Origin: Variovorax soli NBRC 106424
GTDB taxonomy: Bacteria; Pseudomonadota; Gammaproteobacteria; Burkholderiales; Burkholderiaceae_C
Direction: 5' to 3'
Length of the DNA stretch: 41,551 bases
NCBI RefSeq assembly: GCF_001591385.1
Contig: NZ_BCUU01000044.1
Coordinates: 1 to 41,551, forward strand
Part shown: positions 16,233 to 24,865 of the stretch, one piece after another
Layout: every line of letters begins with the position of its first letter
Numbering within the stretch: position 1 is the first letter of the stretch
Notes under the pieces: generated by a model
Seen by the model: only the letters and a program-made list of their open reading frames with translations
What the model was told of the DNA's origin: nothing
Databases searched by the model: none
Made by a program: the position numbers and the translations under genes

Positions 16233-16244
16233 TCACTTGACTTA
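16229..16244. promoter_or_regulatory. TetR-type operator 2 (TAAATCA-CT-TGACTTA)
   Basis: This is the second copy of the palindrome with one arm mismatch. It overlaps a TTGACT hexamer (16237-16242) that could be the -35 box for the rightward tetR operon. Confidence 0.65.
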
Positions 16245-16294
16245 AAACTTCGCGACTTCCAGAATCGATGCAAACGCGAAGGAGACACGCACCC

Positions 16295-17068
16295 ATGTCC
16301 ACCGGCATCCCGGGCAAGCTCAAGCGCCAGAGCGCCGCCACCACCGCGAGCCCCGCGCAGGGCGGCGCCGACGTCCTGCTCAACACCGCGCAGCGCCTGT
16401 TCGCCGAGCGCGGCATCGACGGCGTGTCGATGCGCGAGATCGCCCGCGAGGCAGGCCAGCGCAACAACTCCGCCCTGCACTACCACTTCGGCTCCAAGGA
16501 AGCGCTGATTGAGGCCATCCTGCACAGCGGCATGGCCGAGGTGAACGCGCTGCGCAACGACTACATCGACCAGCTCTTCAACGCCGGGCGGCACCTCGAA
16601 CTGCGCGCACTGGTCGAAGCCATCGTGTGGCCGCTGGCCGCGCGGCTGGTGGGCGGGCGGGGCGACACCTACAACCGCTTCCTGGCCGCCGCGCAAATGC
16701 ACCCCGACGTCGACCTGGCCGCCTCCACCCGCGAAGAGGAAGACCGGGGCTTTCGCCGCATCTTCGAGCAGCTGCAGCTCGCCCTGCCCGACATGCCCGA
16801 GCTGCTGCTGCGCCAGCGCTACCTGGCCAACGTGAGCTTCATCATGTTCAGCCTGGCCGACTACGAGCGCATGGGCACGCGGCGCAGCAAGCGCCAGCGC
16901 GGCTTCGACCTGCAGCGCGCCATCGAGAACCTGATCGACATGGTGGCCGGCGCGCTGGGCGCGCCCGTCTCGCAGCAGGTGCGCGCCCGGCTGCAGGCGC
17001 ATGACGACACCGCCGCTCCCCCACGACAAGAAGCGGATTCCCCCCACATCACCGGAGACAAGACATGA
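16295..17068 (+). CDS. TetR-family transcriptional regulator
   Basis: This is a 257-residue TetR regulator with a helix-turn-helix at about residues 25-75 (LLNTAQRLFAERGIDGVSMREIAREAGQRNNSALHYHFGSKEALI) and a larger C-terminal ligand domain. The ATG at 16295 is chosen over an in-frame ATG at 16268 because AAGGAG lies at 16279-16284. It is the first gene of an operon whose next gene starts within its stop codon (ATGA, 17065-17068). Two palindromes in the divergent promoter are its probable operators, and an acyl-CoA or free acid of the encoded pathway is a likely inducer. Confidence 0.88.
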   Translation: MSTGIPGKLKRQSAATTASPAQGGADVLLNTAQRLFAERGIDGVSMREIAREAGQRNNSALHYHFGSKEALIEAILHSGMAEVNALRNDYIDQLFNAGRHLELRALVEAIVWPLAARLVGGRGDTYNRFLAAAQMHPDVDLAASTREEEDRGFRRIFEQLQLALPDMPELLLRQRYLANVSFIMFSLADYERMGTRRSKRQRGFDLQRAIENLIDMVAGALGAPVSQQVRARLQAHDDTAAPPRQEADSPHITGDKT

Positions 17069-18036
17069 AGAAGTTGCTGGCCGCCGCGCTGCTGTCATCG
17101 CTCGCGCTCGTTCCGTTGGCGGTCCACGCGCAGGGCGACTACCCCGCCCGCCCGATCCGCATCGTGGTGCCCTACACGCCCGGCGGCCCCACCGACGCGG
17201 TGGCGCGCATCGTGGGCAAGGGCCTGTCTGCCGAACTGGGCCAGCCCGTCATCGTCGACAACAAACCGGGCGCATCGGCCACCATCGGCACCGGCTACGT
17301 GGTGAACCAGCCTGCCGACGGCTATGCGCTGGTGGTCGTCGCCGCGCAGCTGGTCACCAACAGCGCGACCGGCATCCCCTCGCCCTACGACCCGATGCGC
17401 GACTTGGCGCCGGTGGCCAACCTGGCGTGGATGCCGATCCTGGTGGCGGCCAACCCAAAGCTGCCGGCCAAGGACCTGCCGGCACTCATCGAATGGATCC
17501 GCAGCCAGAGCAATCCGGTGCCCTACTCCAGCCCTGGCGCGGGCTCGCTCACCCAGCTGTGGGGCGAGCTGCTGGCCCAGCGCTACAAGCTGCGCCTGGA
17601 CCATGTGCCCTACAAGGGCTCGGCCGGCGCTGCGCAGGCGGTGATGGCCGGCGACGTGCCGCTCACCTTCGACGTGGCCGGCATCACCAGCACGCTGATC
17701 AAGGAAGGCAAGCTCACTGGCATCGTCACGCCAGGCACCGCACGCGCACCCGGGCTGCCCAACGTGCCCACCGCACGCGAATCGGGCGTGAAGGACCTGG
17801 ACGCCGCCAGCTTCCTCGGCCTGATGGCACCCGCGAAGACGCCCAAGCCCGTGCTCGACAAGATCAATGCCGCCGTCAACCGCGTGCTGCAGACCAAGGA
17901 AGTGGCCGATGCCTTCAACGGCCTGGGCATGAGCACGGCAGGCGGCAGCGGCGAGGAATTCGGCCAGCTGCTCGCCTCGGAAATGAAGCGGTGGACCGCC
18001 GTGGCCAAGACCGCCGGCGTGAAGGCCGAGCAATGA
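17065..18036 (+). CDS. Bug-family (TctC) periplasmic solute-binding protein
   Basis: This is a 323-residue periplasmic binding protein with a signal peptide ending HAQG near residue 23. The Bug signature YPARPIRIVVPYTPGGPTDAVARIVG is followed by IVDNKPGASATIGTGYV, which forms the carboxylate-binding bridge. Bug proteins bind small organic acids for TctAB-type transporters; beta-proteobacteria carry many orphans. No tctAB lies in this operon; a tctBA pair is about 8 kb away at 25132-27156. Start and stop both overlap neighbouring genes by four bases. The associated CoA-transferase suggests that its ligand is a carboxylate later activated to a CoA ester. Confidence 0.92.
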   Translation: MKKLLAAALLSSLALVPLAVHAQGDYPARPIRIVVPYTPGGPTDAVARIVGKGLSAELGQPVIVDNKPGASATIGTGYVVNQPADGYALVVVAAQLVTNSATGIPSPYDPMRDLAPVANLAWMPILVAANPKLPAKDLPALIEWIRSQSNPVPYSSPGAGSLTQLWGELLAQRYKLRLDHVPYKGSAGAAQAVMAGDVPLTFDVAGITSTLIKEGKLTGIVTPGTARAPGLPNVPTARESGVKDLDAASFLGLMAPAKTPKPVLDKINAAVNRVLQTKEVADAFNGLGMSTAGGSGEEFGQLLASEMKRWTAVAKTAGVKAEQ

Positions 18037-19310
18037 GCGCCGCTGCACCGGCCTTCCTTGCGCCGCCCACGGACGACCGGCCGCTCTCGGGCGTGAAGGT
18101 GGTCGAGTTCGGCCAGTTCATCGCCGGCCCCGGCGCCACGCAGACGCTGGCCGACCTGGGCGCCGACGTCGTCAAGATCGAAAGCGCCCATGGCGACAAC
18201 GGCCGGCACTTCGGCGTGAGCGAATCCACCGGCTGGCGCAGCGGCTTGTTCCTGGCCTACAACCGCGGCAAGCGCTCGGTGGTGCTCGACATGCGCCGGC
18301 CCGAAGGCCTGGCGGCGGCACGGCGCATTGCCCTGGGTGCCGACGTGGTGCTGCAGAACGTGCGCGCCGGCGTCATGGAAAGCCTGGGGCTGGATGCGCA
18401 CAGCCTGCGCACGGAAAAGCCCGAACTGATCCACGTCTCCATTTCCGGCTTCGGCACGCAGGGGCCGTCGCGCACGCGGCCTGGCCTGGACATTGCGGCG
18501 CAAGCCGAGAGCGGCGTCATGGCCATCACCGGCGAGCGCGGCGGCAACCCGCTGAAGACCGGCTTTCCGGTGGCCGACGCAAGCACCGCGGCGTTCACCG
18601 CCAACGCCATCCTGGCTGCGCTGCTGCGCCGCGCACGCACCGGCCGGGGCGAGACCATCGAGACTTCGCTGCTGGCTTCGGCCATTGCGATGCAGGCGCA
18701 GATCCTGGCCGAGTACCAGCTCACCGGCCAGCTGCCGGCGCGCAACGGCAATGCGCAACCGCTGGTGGCGCCGGCCGCCGACGTCATAGCGGTGCAGGAC
18801 GGCTACATCGTCATCTCTGCCTACCTGCAAGACCACTGGCGGCGCCTGTGCCAGGCCATCGACCGGCCGCAGCTGGCGACGGACCCGCGCTTTGCCGACA
18901 ACAACGCGCGCGTGCAAAACCGCGCCGCGCTCATCGGCGCGCTGCAGGAGGCGCTGGGCGGCTTTTGCGGCGCCGAAGCGCAGTCCCTGCTCGAAAGGCA
19001 CCAGGTGGTGGTCGGCGTGGTGCGCGACTACGCGCAGGTGATGGCGAGCCCCGACGTGCAGGCCATGCGCCTGTTCCAGCCCGTGGGCGACGGCGCGGGC
19101 GGCCAGGTCGAGCTGCCGGGCCTGCCCTTCAGCCTGGCGGATGCACAAGCGACGCCGGGCGCACCGGAAGTACCACCGCTGGGCGCCCACACCGGCCAGG
19201 TGCTGCAGGAGTGCGGCTACGGCCCGGCCGACATTGCGCAGCTGCTTGCCGCGGGCGCGGCCGGCTTGCCGCCGGCGCAGGCCGCGGCGGTGCAAGGAGC
19301 CATTCGATGA
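18033..19310 (+). CDS. Family III CoA-transferase (CaiB/BaiF)
   Basis: This is a 425-residue type III CoA-transferase. The N-terminal SGVKVVEFGQFIAGPGATQTLADLGADVVKIE is diagnostic. D182, in the PVADAST segment, aligns with the catalytic aspartate of formyl-CoA transferase. The enzyme moves CoA from a donor thioester to a free carboxylic acid in the cytosol. It is translationally coupled to the Bug gene upstream and the crotonase gene downstream through four-base overlaps, implying activation of the imported acid before acyl-CoA dehydrogenation and further steps. The acid cannot be named from sequence. Confidence 0.92.
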   Translation: MSAAAPAFLAPPTDDRPLSGVKVVEFGQFIAGPGATQTLADLGADVVKIESAHGDNGRHFGVSESTGWRSGLFLAYNRGKRSVVLDMRRPEGLAAARRIALGADVVLQNVRAGVMESLGLDAHSLRTEKPELIHVSISGFGTQGPSRTRPGLDIAAQAESGVMAITGERGGNPLKTGFPVADASTAAFTANAILAALLRRARTGRGETIETSLLASAIAMQAQILAEYQLTGQLPARNGNAQPLVAPAADVIAVQDGYIVISAYLQDHWRRLCQAIDRPQLATDPRFADNNARVQNRAALIGALQEALGGFCGAEAQSLLERHQVVVGVVRDYAQVMASPDVQAMRLFQPVGDGAGGQVELPGLPFSLADAQATPGAPEVPPLGAHTGQVLQECGYGPADIAQLLAAGAAGLPPAQAAAVQGAIR

Positions 19311-20059
19311 GCGCCGCACTCACCCATGTGCACGATGGCGGCTGGGCAGAGCTGGTGCTCAACCGCCCCGAGCGCCGCAACGCCATCGAAGGCACCCTGG
19401 CCCAGGCCATGCAGGAAGCGCTGGACGCACTGGAGCGCAACGACGATGTGCGCGCCGTGGTGCTGCGCGGTGCCGATGCGGCCTTCTGCTCGGGCCTGGA
19501 CCTGAAGGCCTTCGGCGAACAGCCCACGCCCGATTGGGTGGCGAAGTTTCCGGCCCTGTGGGACCGGGTCCACACCCAGTTGCTCGCCAGCCGCAAGGCC
19601 TGGATCGTGGCGCTGGAGCGCTATGCCATCAACGGCGGCGCGGCCCTGGCCCTGGCGGGCGACCTCATGGTGTGCGGCGAATCGGCCTTCCTGCAGGTGG
19701 GCGAGGTCGCCCTGGGCATGGCCGCACCGCGCAATGCGGCATGGCTGGCGTTGCGCCACTCGGAGGCGGTGGCCGCGCGCGTGTGCCTGCTGGGTGAGCG
19801 CATGCCTGCTGCCGAACTCCTGCGCCTGGGCCTGGCGACCGAAGTGGTCGCCGATGCCGAAGTGGTGGCGCGTGCGCAGGCGATGGCCCGCACCATCGGC
19901 AGCCACCCTGCCCAGGGCGTGGCCGGCATCAAGTCCGCCATGCGGGCGGCCACGCTGCAGATGCCAGCGGACCAGTGGCTGGCCGCCTGCGCGCGCTTCG
20001 ACGCGCTGGCCAGGCCCACAGCAGCCATGCCAGCGAACGCCGCACCCGCGAACCGATAG
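19307..20059 (+). CDS. Enoyl-CoA hydratase/isomerase-family (crotonase) protein
   Basis: This is a 250-residue crotonase-fold protein with the CoA-binding oxyanion-hole segments AFCSGLDLKAFG and INGGAALALAGDLMV. The position of the first hydratase glutamate (E144 of rat mitochondrial hydratase) is alanine (A113 by my alignment), whereas the second glutamate is kept as E133 in VGEVALG. This pattern suits an isomerase or another crotonase reaction better than a classical hydratase. It is the last gene of the tetR-bug-CoA-transferase operon, with a four-base overlap at its start. The final dozen residues are Ala/Pro-rich and probably disordered. Confidence 0.88.
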   Translation: MSAALTHVHDGGWAELVLNRPERRNAIEGTLAQAMQEALDALERNDDVRAVVLRGADAAFCSGLDLKAFGEQPTPDWVAKFPALWDRVHTQLLASRKAWIVALERYAINGGAALALAGDLMVCGESAFLQVGEVALGMAAPRNAAWLALRHSEAVAARVCLLGERMPAAELLRLGLATEVVADAEVVARAQAMARTIGSHPAQGVAGIKSAMRAATLQMPADQWLAACARFDALARPTAAMPANAAPANR

Positions 20060-20118
20060 CCGCAATCCACTACAGTTCGTCCCCAAGGCGCGGTGCGCTC
20101 GGAGACGAAGAGGCAAGG

Positions 20119-20493
20119 ATGCAAGCTGTTTCAATTCACGTGGTGGACGTGGCCAACGGTGTGGTGGCCACGGGCATGAAGGTCGAGGTGCTTCGCCGGG
20201 TGGCCGGCGAAGGCGGCAAGCCCGAGCAGTGGGCACCCATGGTCTCGGGCAAGGTGGGCCGCAATGGCGTGGTGGACGGCATCGAAAGCCATGACCAGGC
20301 CTTCGAGCGCGGGGTGTACGAAATGCGCCTGCACGTGGGCGACTACTACCGCAAGCGCGGCCAGGAATTGCCCGAGCCGGCCTTCATGGAGGTGCAGGTG
20401 TTCCGCTTCGGCCTGGCCGACCTCACGCACCACTACCACCTGCCGGTCAAGCTCACGCCCTGGGGCCTGTCCTGCTTCCGCGGCGCGGCCTGA
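20119..20493 (+). CDS. Transthyretin-like protein (hydroxyisourate hydrolase fold)
   Basis: This is a 124-residue cytosolic protein of the transthyretin/5-hydroxyisourate hydrolase family. The first catalytic histidine (H7 in SIHVVD) and the histidine of HHYHLPVKLTPWG (about H107) are retained. The catalytic arginine of the DGR motif aligns with valine, and the C-terminal YRGS signature reads FRGA, losing the serine. Two of the four residues needed for HIU hydrolysis are therefore missing, so another ring-opening or binding role is likely. The start at ATG 20119 follows AAGAGGCAAGG. It sits just before a polar-amino-acid-type ABC importer and a 2-oxoglutarate oxygenase. Confidence 0.82.
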   Translation: MQAVSIHVVDVANGVVATGMKVEVLRRVAGEGGKPEQWAPMVSGKVGRNGVVDGIESHDQAFERGVYEMRLHVGDYYRKRGQELPEPAFMEVQVFRFGLADLTHHYHLPVKLTPWGLSCFRGAA

Positions 20494-20543
20494 GCCTGCG
20501 CCCGGGCCCGCCGGCGGCCTGGATGCGCGGCTGCCCGGTTGCC

Positions 20544-20559
20544 ATTTGCATATGCGAAT
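20544..20559. promoter_or_regulatory. Palindrome upstream of the ABC binding-protein gene
   Basis: ATTTGCATATGCGAAT is a 16-bp palindrome with one mismatched pair, centred on GCATATGC. It lies just upstream of a candidate promoter and is a plausible operator for the importer operon. Confidence 0.4.
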
Positions 20560-20566
20560 TGCCCAT

Positions 20567-20595
20567 TTCGACATGCGGCCGATGCTTGGTATCGT
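20567..20595 (+). promoter_or_regulatory. Candidate sigma-70 promoter for the ABC importer
   Basis: TTCGAC (20567-20572) and TATCGT (20590-20595) are separated by 17 bases, 34 bases before the binding-protein start codon. Each box is a partial match, so the call is moderate at best. Confidence 0.35.
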
Positions 20596-20629
20596 GGCAG
20601 GCCGCATCCACTCAGGAGAACACCACACC

Positions 20630-21457
20630 ATGCGCCGCACCCTTCTCGCAGCCGCACTCGCGGCCGCTGCCTTCCTTCCCGCGCTCAGCGCCCATGCCGA
20701 CCAGCTGGACGACATCAGGAAGCGCGGAGAACTGGTGGTGGGCGTGCTCGGCACCGACGAGCCCGCCACCTTCGTCGACCCCAAGACGCGCCAGATCGTC
20801 GGCTACGAAGTCGACCTGGCCAGCGCCATCGCCAAGAAGATCGGCGTGAAGCCGGTGCTCAAGCAGATCGCCGTGGCCGCGCGCATTCCGGAATTGCAGC
20901 AGGGCCATGTGGACCTGGTGGCCGCCGGCCTCACGCACAACAAGGAGCGCGAGGCGCAGATCGATTTCTCGCTCACCACCTTCGTCACCGGCCAGAAGGC
21001 CATCGTGAAGAAGAGCAGCGGCATCACCGAGCTGCCGCAGCTGGCCGGCAAGAAGGTGCTCACCATTCGCGGCGGCACGCAGGAGCCGAACGTACGCAAG
21101 GCCGTGCCGGGCGTGGAGGTGGTCACCTTCGACACCAGCCAGCAGGCCTTCCAGGCGCTGCAGCAGGGCAAGGGCGTGGGCTATGTGGACGACGAGGCGG
21201 CGCTCCTGCGCAGCTATGCCAAGCTGGGCCCGCAAAAGGCGCAGTACGTGGTGCTCAAGCAGAACCTCAGCACCGAGGCGCTGGCCATCGGCATCAAGAA
21301 GGGCGAGGCCCGCCTGAAGGCGGTGGTGGACGACACGCTGCGCGAGCTGGAGAAATCCGGCGAAGCCGAAAAGATTTTCTTCAAGTGGTACGGGCCCAGC
21401 ACGGCATCGGGCTTCCAGAGCCGCGACTTCAAGCTCGAGACCGACAAGATCGACTGA
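20630..21457 (+). CDS. Polar-amino-acid-type ABC transporter substrate-binding protein
   Basis: This is a 275-residue family 3 extracellular binding protein with a signal peptide (cleavage near AHA-DQ) and the conserved opening LDDIRKRGELVVGVLGTDEPATFVDPKTRQIVGYEVDLASAIAKKIG. The DLVAAGLTHNKEREAQIDFS motif and the IRGGTQEPNVRK ligand loop are typical. Family members bind polar amino acids, but also opines and other small zwitterions. The start at ATG 20630 has AGGAG upstream. It heads a four-gene run with two permeases and an ATPase; a hairpin follows its stop. The adjacent oxygenase and transthyretin-like genes suggest an unusual substrate. Confidence 0.92.
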   Translation: MRRTLLAAALAAAAFLPALSAHADQLDDIRKRGELVVGVLGTDEPATFVDPKTRQIVGYEVDLASAIAKKIGVKPVLKQIAVAARIPELQQGHVDLVAAGLTHNKEREAQIDFSLTTFVTGQKAIVKKSSGITELPQLAGKKVLTIRGGTQEPNVRKAVPGVEVVTFDTSQQAFQALQQGKGVGYVDDEAALLRSYAKLGPQKAQYVVLKQNLSTEALAIGIKKGEARLKAVVDDTLRELEKSGEAEKIFFKWYGPSTASGFQSRDFKLETDKID

Positions 21458-21469
21458 CGCCGCGGCATT

Positions 21470-21485
21470 CCCCGGCGCACCGGGG
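21470..21485 (+). terminator. Intercistronic hairpin after the ABC binding-protein gene
   Basis: CCCCGG (21470-21475), loop CGCA and CCGGGG (21480-21485) form a perfect 6-bp stem, flanked by further GC-rich complementarity. There is no T-run. It probably sets a higher transcript level for the binding protein than for the permeases. Confidence 0.45.
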
Positions 21486-21521
21486 GCAAGGCGGCGCGCG
21501 GCAGTGATACTGTCGCCCCTC

Positions 21522-22217
21522 ATGCCCCCGTTCGACTACACCCTGCTCCTCACCGGGCGCTACCACGACATGCTCGTGGCCGGCCTGTGGCTGTCGCTGC
21601 AGCTGCTGGCCGCGGCGTTCGTGCTGGCGCTGCCCATTGCCATTGCGGTGGCGCTGCTGCGCCTGTCGCCCCTGCCCTGGCTGCAGCGCATCGGCTTCAC
21701 TTATGTGGAAGTCATCCGCAACATTCCGCTTCTGGCGCACATGCTGTTCTGGTACTTCGGCGCGCCCGAGCTGCTGCCGGTGGCGCTCAAGGAATGGCTC
21801 TATGCGGGCAACATCGAGGCCGTGAGCGCCGTCATTGCGCTGGCGCTCTACAGCGCCGCCTACATGGCCGAGGACATCCGCAGCGGCATCCGATCCATTC
21901 CGGCGGTGCAGTTCGAGGCCGGGCGGGCGCTGGGCTTCAGCTTCCTGGCGACCATGCGGCGCGTGGTGCTGCCGCAGGCCCTGCGGGTGACGGTGCCGCC
22001 GCTCATCTCGCAGACGCTCAACCTGTGGAAGAACACCTCCATCGCCACCGTGATCGGCGTGGCCGAGCTCATGTACCAGGCCGGCCAGGTGGAAAGCGCG
22101 AGCTTTCGCAGCTTCGAATCCTTCGCCTTCGCGAGCGCGGCCTACCTGAGCGTGTCGCTCTTCATCACCGGCCTGGCCGCCTGGTACCAGCACCGCTTTC
22201 CGGTGCGCGTGGCATGA
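21522..22217 (+). CDS. Polar-amino-acid-type ABC transporter permease 1
   Basis: This is a 231-residue inner-membrane permease with about five membrane spans. The cytoplasmic EAA loop is visible in the run RALGFSFLATMRRVVLPQALRVTVPPL, which docks to the ATPase. The YVEVIRNIPLLAHMLFWYFGAPELLP segment is typical of GltJ/HisQ-type subunits. The start at ATG 21522 is preferred over an in-frame GTG at 21504. It pairs with the second permease 18 bases downstream to form the heteromeric channel. Confidence 0.9.
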   Translation: MPPFDYTLLLTGRYHDMLVAGLWLSLQLLAAAFVLALPIAIAVALLRLSPLPWLQRIGFTYVEVIRNIPLLAHMLFWYFGAPELLPVALKEWLYAGNIEAVSAVIALALYSAAYMAEDIRSGIRSIPAVQFEAGRALGFSFLATMRRVVLPQALRVTVPPLISQTLNLWKNTSIATVIGVAELMYQAGQVESASFRSFESFAFASAAYLSVSLFITGLAAWYQHRFPVRVA

Positions 22218-22235
22218 CGACGGGGGCAGCGGCGC

Positions 22236-22961
22236 ATGCTTGAGATCATCCAGACCTACTGGCTGTACTTCCTGGTCGGCCAGTACCCCAACGGGCCGCT
22301 GGGCGGCCTGGTGCTCACCGTGCTGCTGGCCAGCTGCGCGCTGGTGCTGGCGCTGCCGCTTGGTATCGCCTTCGGCCTGGCACGGCTGAGCCCGTGGCGC
22401 TGGCTGCGCTGGCCCGTCACTGCGCTGGTGTACGCGGTGCGCGGCGTGCCGCTGCTCATGGTGGTGTTCTGGGCCTACTTCTTCCTGCCCAGCGTGACCG
22501 GCGTGAAGACGGACCAGTTCAGCACCATGCTCATCGCGCTCGTGGTGTTCGACGCGGCCTACCTGGCCGAGATCGTGCGCGCCGGCGTGCAGGGCCTGCC
22601 GCGCGGCCAGGCCGAGGCATCGCGCGCACTGGGCCTGAGCTATGCGCGCACCATGCGGCTGGTGCTGCTGCCGCAGGCGCTGCGCAGCATGCTGCCTTCG
22701 CTGGTGAACCAGTTCGTCTCCACCATCAAGGAGACATCGCTGGGCTACATCATCGGCCTGGCCGAGGTGTCCTTCATCACCACGCAGATCAACACGCAGG
22801 TCTTCACTCGCCCCGCCGAGGTCTACGGCATCCTGGGGCTGACCTACTTCCTGATGTGCTTCGGCCTGTCGCGCGCGGCCTACTGGCTCGAGCGCCGGCT
22901 GGCGCGGCGCGCCGTTTCAACAACAACAGCAAGCAAGGTCAATCGGGAGGTATCGGCATGA
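22236..22961 (+). CDS. Polar-amino-acid-type ABC transporter permease 2
   Basis: This is a 241-residue GltK/HisM-type permease. The [21 protein letters not shown] segment and the EAA loop [34 protein letters not shown] are clear. It forms the membrane domain with permease 1. The stop overlaps the ATPase start by four bases (ATGA, 22958-22961). The last 20 residues ([18 protein letters not shown]) are a polar cytoplasmic tail. Confidence 0.9.
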   Translation: MLEIIQTYWLYFLVGQYPNGPLGGLVLTVLLASCALVLALPLGIAFGLARLSPWRWLRWPVTALVYAVRGVPLLMVVFWAYFFLPSVTGVKTDQFSTMLIALVVFDAAYLAEIVRAGVQGLPRGQAEASRALGLSYARTMRLVLLPQALRSMLPSLVNQFVSTIKETSLGYIIGLAEVSFITTQINTQVFTRPAEVYGILGLTYFLMCFGLSRAAYWLERRLARRAVSTTTASKVNREVSA

Positions 22962-23704
22962 TCGAGATGCAGGGCGTCAACAAGTGGTACGGCGCCTACC
23001 ACGCGCTGGTGGACGTGAGCGAAACCGTGCAGGCCGGCGAGGTGGTGGTGGTGTGCGGGCCGTCGGGCTCGGGCAAGTCCACGCTCATCCGCACGCTCAA
23101 CCGCCTGGAGCCCATCCAGTCGGGCCGCATCCTCATCGGCGGGCAGGACATTCATGCGCCCGGCACCGACGTGAACGCGTTCCGCTCGAAGATCGGCTTC
23201 GTGTTCCAGCAGTTCAACCTCTTTCCGCACCTCAGCGTGCTGGGCAACTGCACGCTGGCACCCATCCAGCTGCGCGGCCTGTCGCGCGCGCAGGCCGAGG
23301 AGCGTGCCATGGCCTTGCTCGAGCGCGTGGGCCTGGCCGAGAAGGCCCATGCCTGGCCGTCAGAGCTCTCGGGCGGGCAGCAGCAGCGCGTGGCCATTGC
23401 GCGCGCGCTGGCCATGCAGCCGCCGCTCATGCTCTTTGACGAACCCACCAGCGCGCTCGACCCGGAGATGGTGGGCGAGGTGCTGCTGGTGATGCGCGAC
23501 CTGGCCGAAGACGGCATGACCATGGTGTGCGTCACCCACGAGATGGGCTTTGCCCGCGAGGTGGCCGACCGCATCTTCTTCATGGACCAGGGCCGCGTGC
23601 TGGAGCGCGCGACGCCGGCCGATTTCTTCAACCGCCCGCAGCATCCGCGCACGCGGCAGTTTCTTGCCGACATCCGCTCGCCCTTTGCGGATGCCACGAC
23701 CTGA
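22958..23704 (+). CDS. Polar-amino-acid-type ABC transporter ATPase
   Basis: This is a 248-residue GlnQ-type ATPase with Walker [10 protein letters not shown], the Q-loop in [14 protein letters not shown], the signature [15 protein letters not shown], Walker [15 protein letters not shown] and the switch histidine in VTHEM. It powers import through the two permeases. GGGAGG at 22945-22950 precedes ATG 22958, which overlaps the permease stop. The oxygenase gene starts 13 bases after its stop, so it is probably co-transcribed. Confidence 0.95.
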   Translation: MIEMQGVNKWYGAYHALVDVSETVQAGEVVVVCGPSGSGKSTLIRTLNRLEPIQSGRILIGGQDIHAPGTDVNAFRSKIGFVFQQFNLFPHLSVLGNCTLAPIQLRGLSRAQAEERAMALLERVGLAEKAHAWPSELSGGQQQRVAIARALAMQPPLMLFDEPTSALDPEMVGEVLLVMRDLAEDGMTMVCVTHEMGFAREVADRIFFMDQGRVLERATPADFFNRPQHPRTRQFLADIRSPFADATT

Positions 23705-23717
23705 GCTTGCAGCCGAC

Positions 23718-24743
23718 ATGAGCACTTCCACGTCCGCTTCCCCTTCCCTTCCGATCATCGACGTCGCACCGCTGGTGGCCGGCAGGCCCGAGCGCGGCGC
23801 CGTTGCCGAGCGCATCGGCGCCGCCTGCCGCGAGCATGGCTTTTTCTACGTCAGCGGCCATGGGGTCGATGCGCAGCTGGTCGCGCGGCTCGAAACGCTG
23901 AGCCACCGCTTCTTCGACCTGCCCGAGCCCACCAAGATGCAATGGCGCATGGCGCTGGGCGGCCGCGCCTGGCGCGGCTACTTTCCGCTGGGCGGCGAAC
24001 TCACCTCCGGCCGGCCCGACTGGAAGGAAGGGCTGTACCTGGGCACCGAGCTGCCGCCCGAGCATCCGCGCGTGGCGGCGCGCATGCCGGTGCACGGCCC
24101 CAACCTGTTTCCGCAGGCGCCGGGCCTGGAAGATTTTCGCGAGACCATCCTGGCCTACATGGCGCAGGTGACGCAGCTCGGCCATCGGCTGATGGAAGGC
24201 ATCGCCCTGAGCCTGGGCCTGCCGGCCAGCTACTTCAGCGACCGCTACACAGCCGATCCGCTCATCCTGTTTCGCATCTTCAACTACCCCACGCAGGACG
24301 TGCCCCAAGGCGTGGATGCCCCGTGGGGCGTGGGCGAGCACACCGACTACGGCCTGCTCACCATCCTGCACCAGGACACCGTGGGCGGCCTGGCCGTGCA
24401 CACGCCCGGCGGATGGATCGAAGCCCCACCGGTGCCCGGCACCTTTGTCTGCAATATCGGCGACATGCTCGACCGCATGACGGGCGGGCTCTACAAGTCC
24501 ACGCCGCACCGGGTGATCCGCAATACCTCGGGGCGCGACCGGCTGTCGTTTCCGCTGTTCTTCGACCCGGACTTCGAAGCCCGCGTGCAGCGCATCGAGG
24601 GCCTGCCCGGGGCCGCCGCACTCGACGACAGCGCGCAGCGCTGGGACCGGGCCAACGTGCACGCCTTCAACGGGCGCTACGGCGACTACCTGCTGGCCAA
24701 GGTGTCGAAGGTGTTTCCGCAGTTGCGGGATGAGGTGTTGTAG
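23718..24743 (+). CDS. 2-oxoglutarate/Fe(II)-dependent oxygenase (isopenicillin-N-synthase family)
   Basis: This is a 341-residue cytosolic dioxygenase with the N-terminal DIOX_N pattern ([10 protein letters not shown]... [14 protein letters not shown]). The double-stranded beta-helix core carries the iron triad H208-x-D210 in GEHTDYG and H264 in STPHRV, and the 2-oxoglutarate-binding R275-x-S277 in RDRLSFP. Having the Arg-x-Ser pair, it may use 2-oxoglutarate, although the family also includes oxidases. Being directly behind an ABC importer, it likely hydroxylates or cleaves the imported molecule. The transthyretin-like protein upstream would then act on its product. The substrate is unknown. 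Confidence 0.9.
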   Translation: MSTSTSASPSLPIIDVAPLVAGRPERGAVAERIGAACREHGFFYVSGHGVDAQLVARLETLSHRFFDLPEPTKMQWRMALGGRAWRGYFPLGGELTSGRPDWKEGLYLGTELPPEHPRVAARMPVHGPNLFPQAPGLEDFRETILAYMAQVTQLGHRLMEGIALSLGLPASYFSDRYTADPLILFRIFNYPTQDVPQGVDAPWGVGEHTDYGLLTILHQDTVGGLAVHTPGGWIEAPPVPGTFVCNIGDMLDRMTGGLYKSTPHRVIRNTSGRDRLSFPLFFDPDFEARVQRIEGLPGAAALDDSAQRWDRANVHAFNGRYGDYLLAKVSKVFPQLRDEVL

Positions 24744-24762
24744 GCCGTCAAACGGGAGGAGG

Positions 24763-24855
24763 ATGGCATTGGTCCCAAACGACTTCGCGACGGTCTATAT
24801 CCGATTCATCGGCACTCACGCGCAGTACGACCAGATCGACGCGCAGATCATTTGA
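24763..24855 (+). pseudogene. HigB toxin remnant (C-terminal end only)
   Basis: This 30-codon reading frame ends in FATVYIRFIGTHAQYDQIDAQII, which matches the C-terminal strand-helix of HigB-type mRNA interferases. The N-terminal two thirds, including the RNA-binding and catalytic part, are missing. The stop lies 10 bases before the HigA-like start, the normal spacing of a higBA operon. A non-functional relic is the simplest reading. Confidence 0.65.
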
Positions 24856-24865
24856 GGAGTTCATC

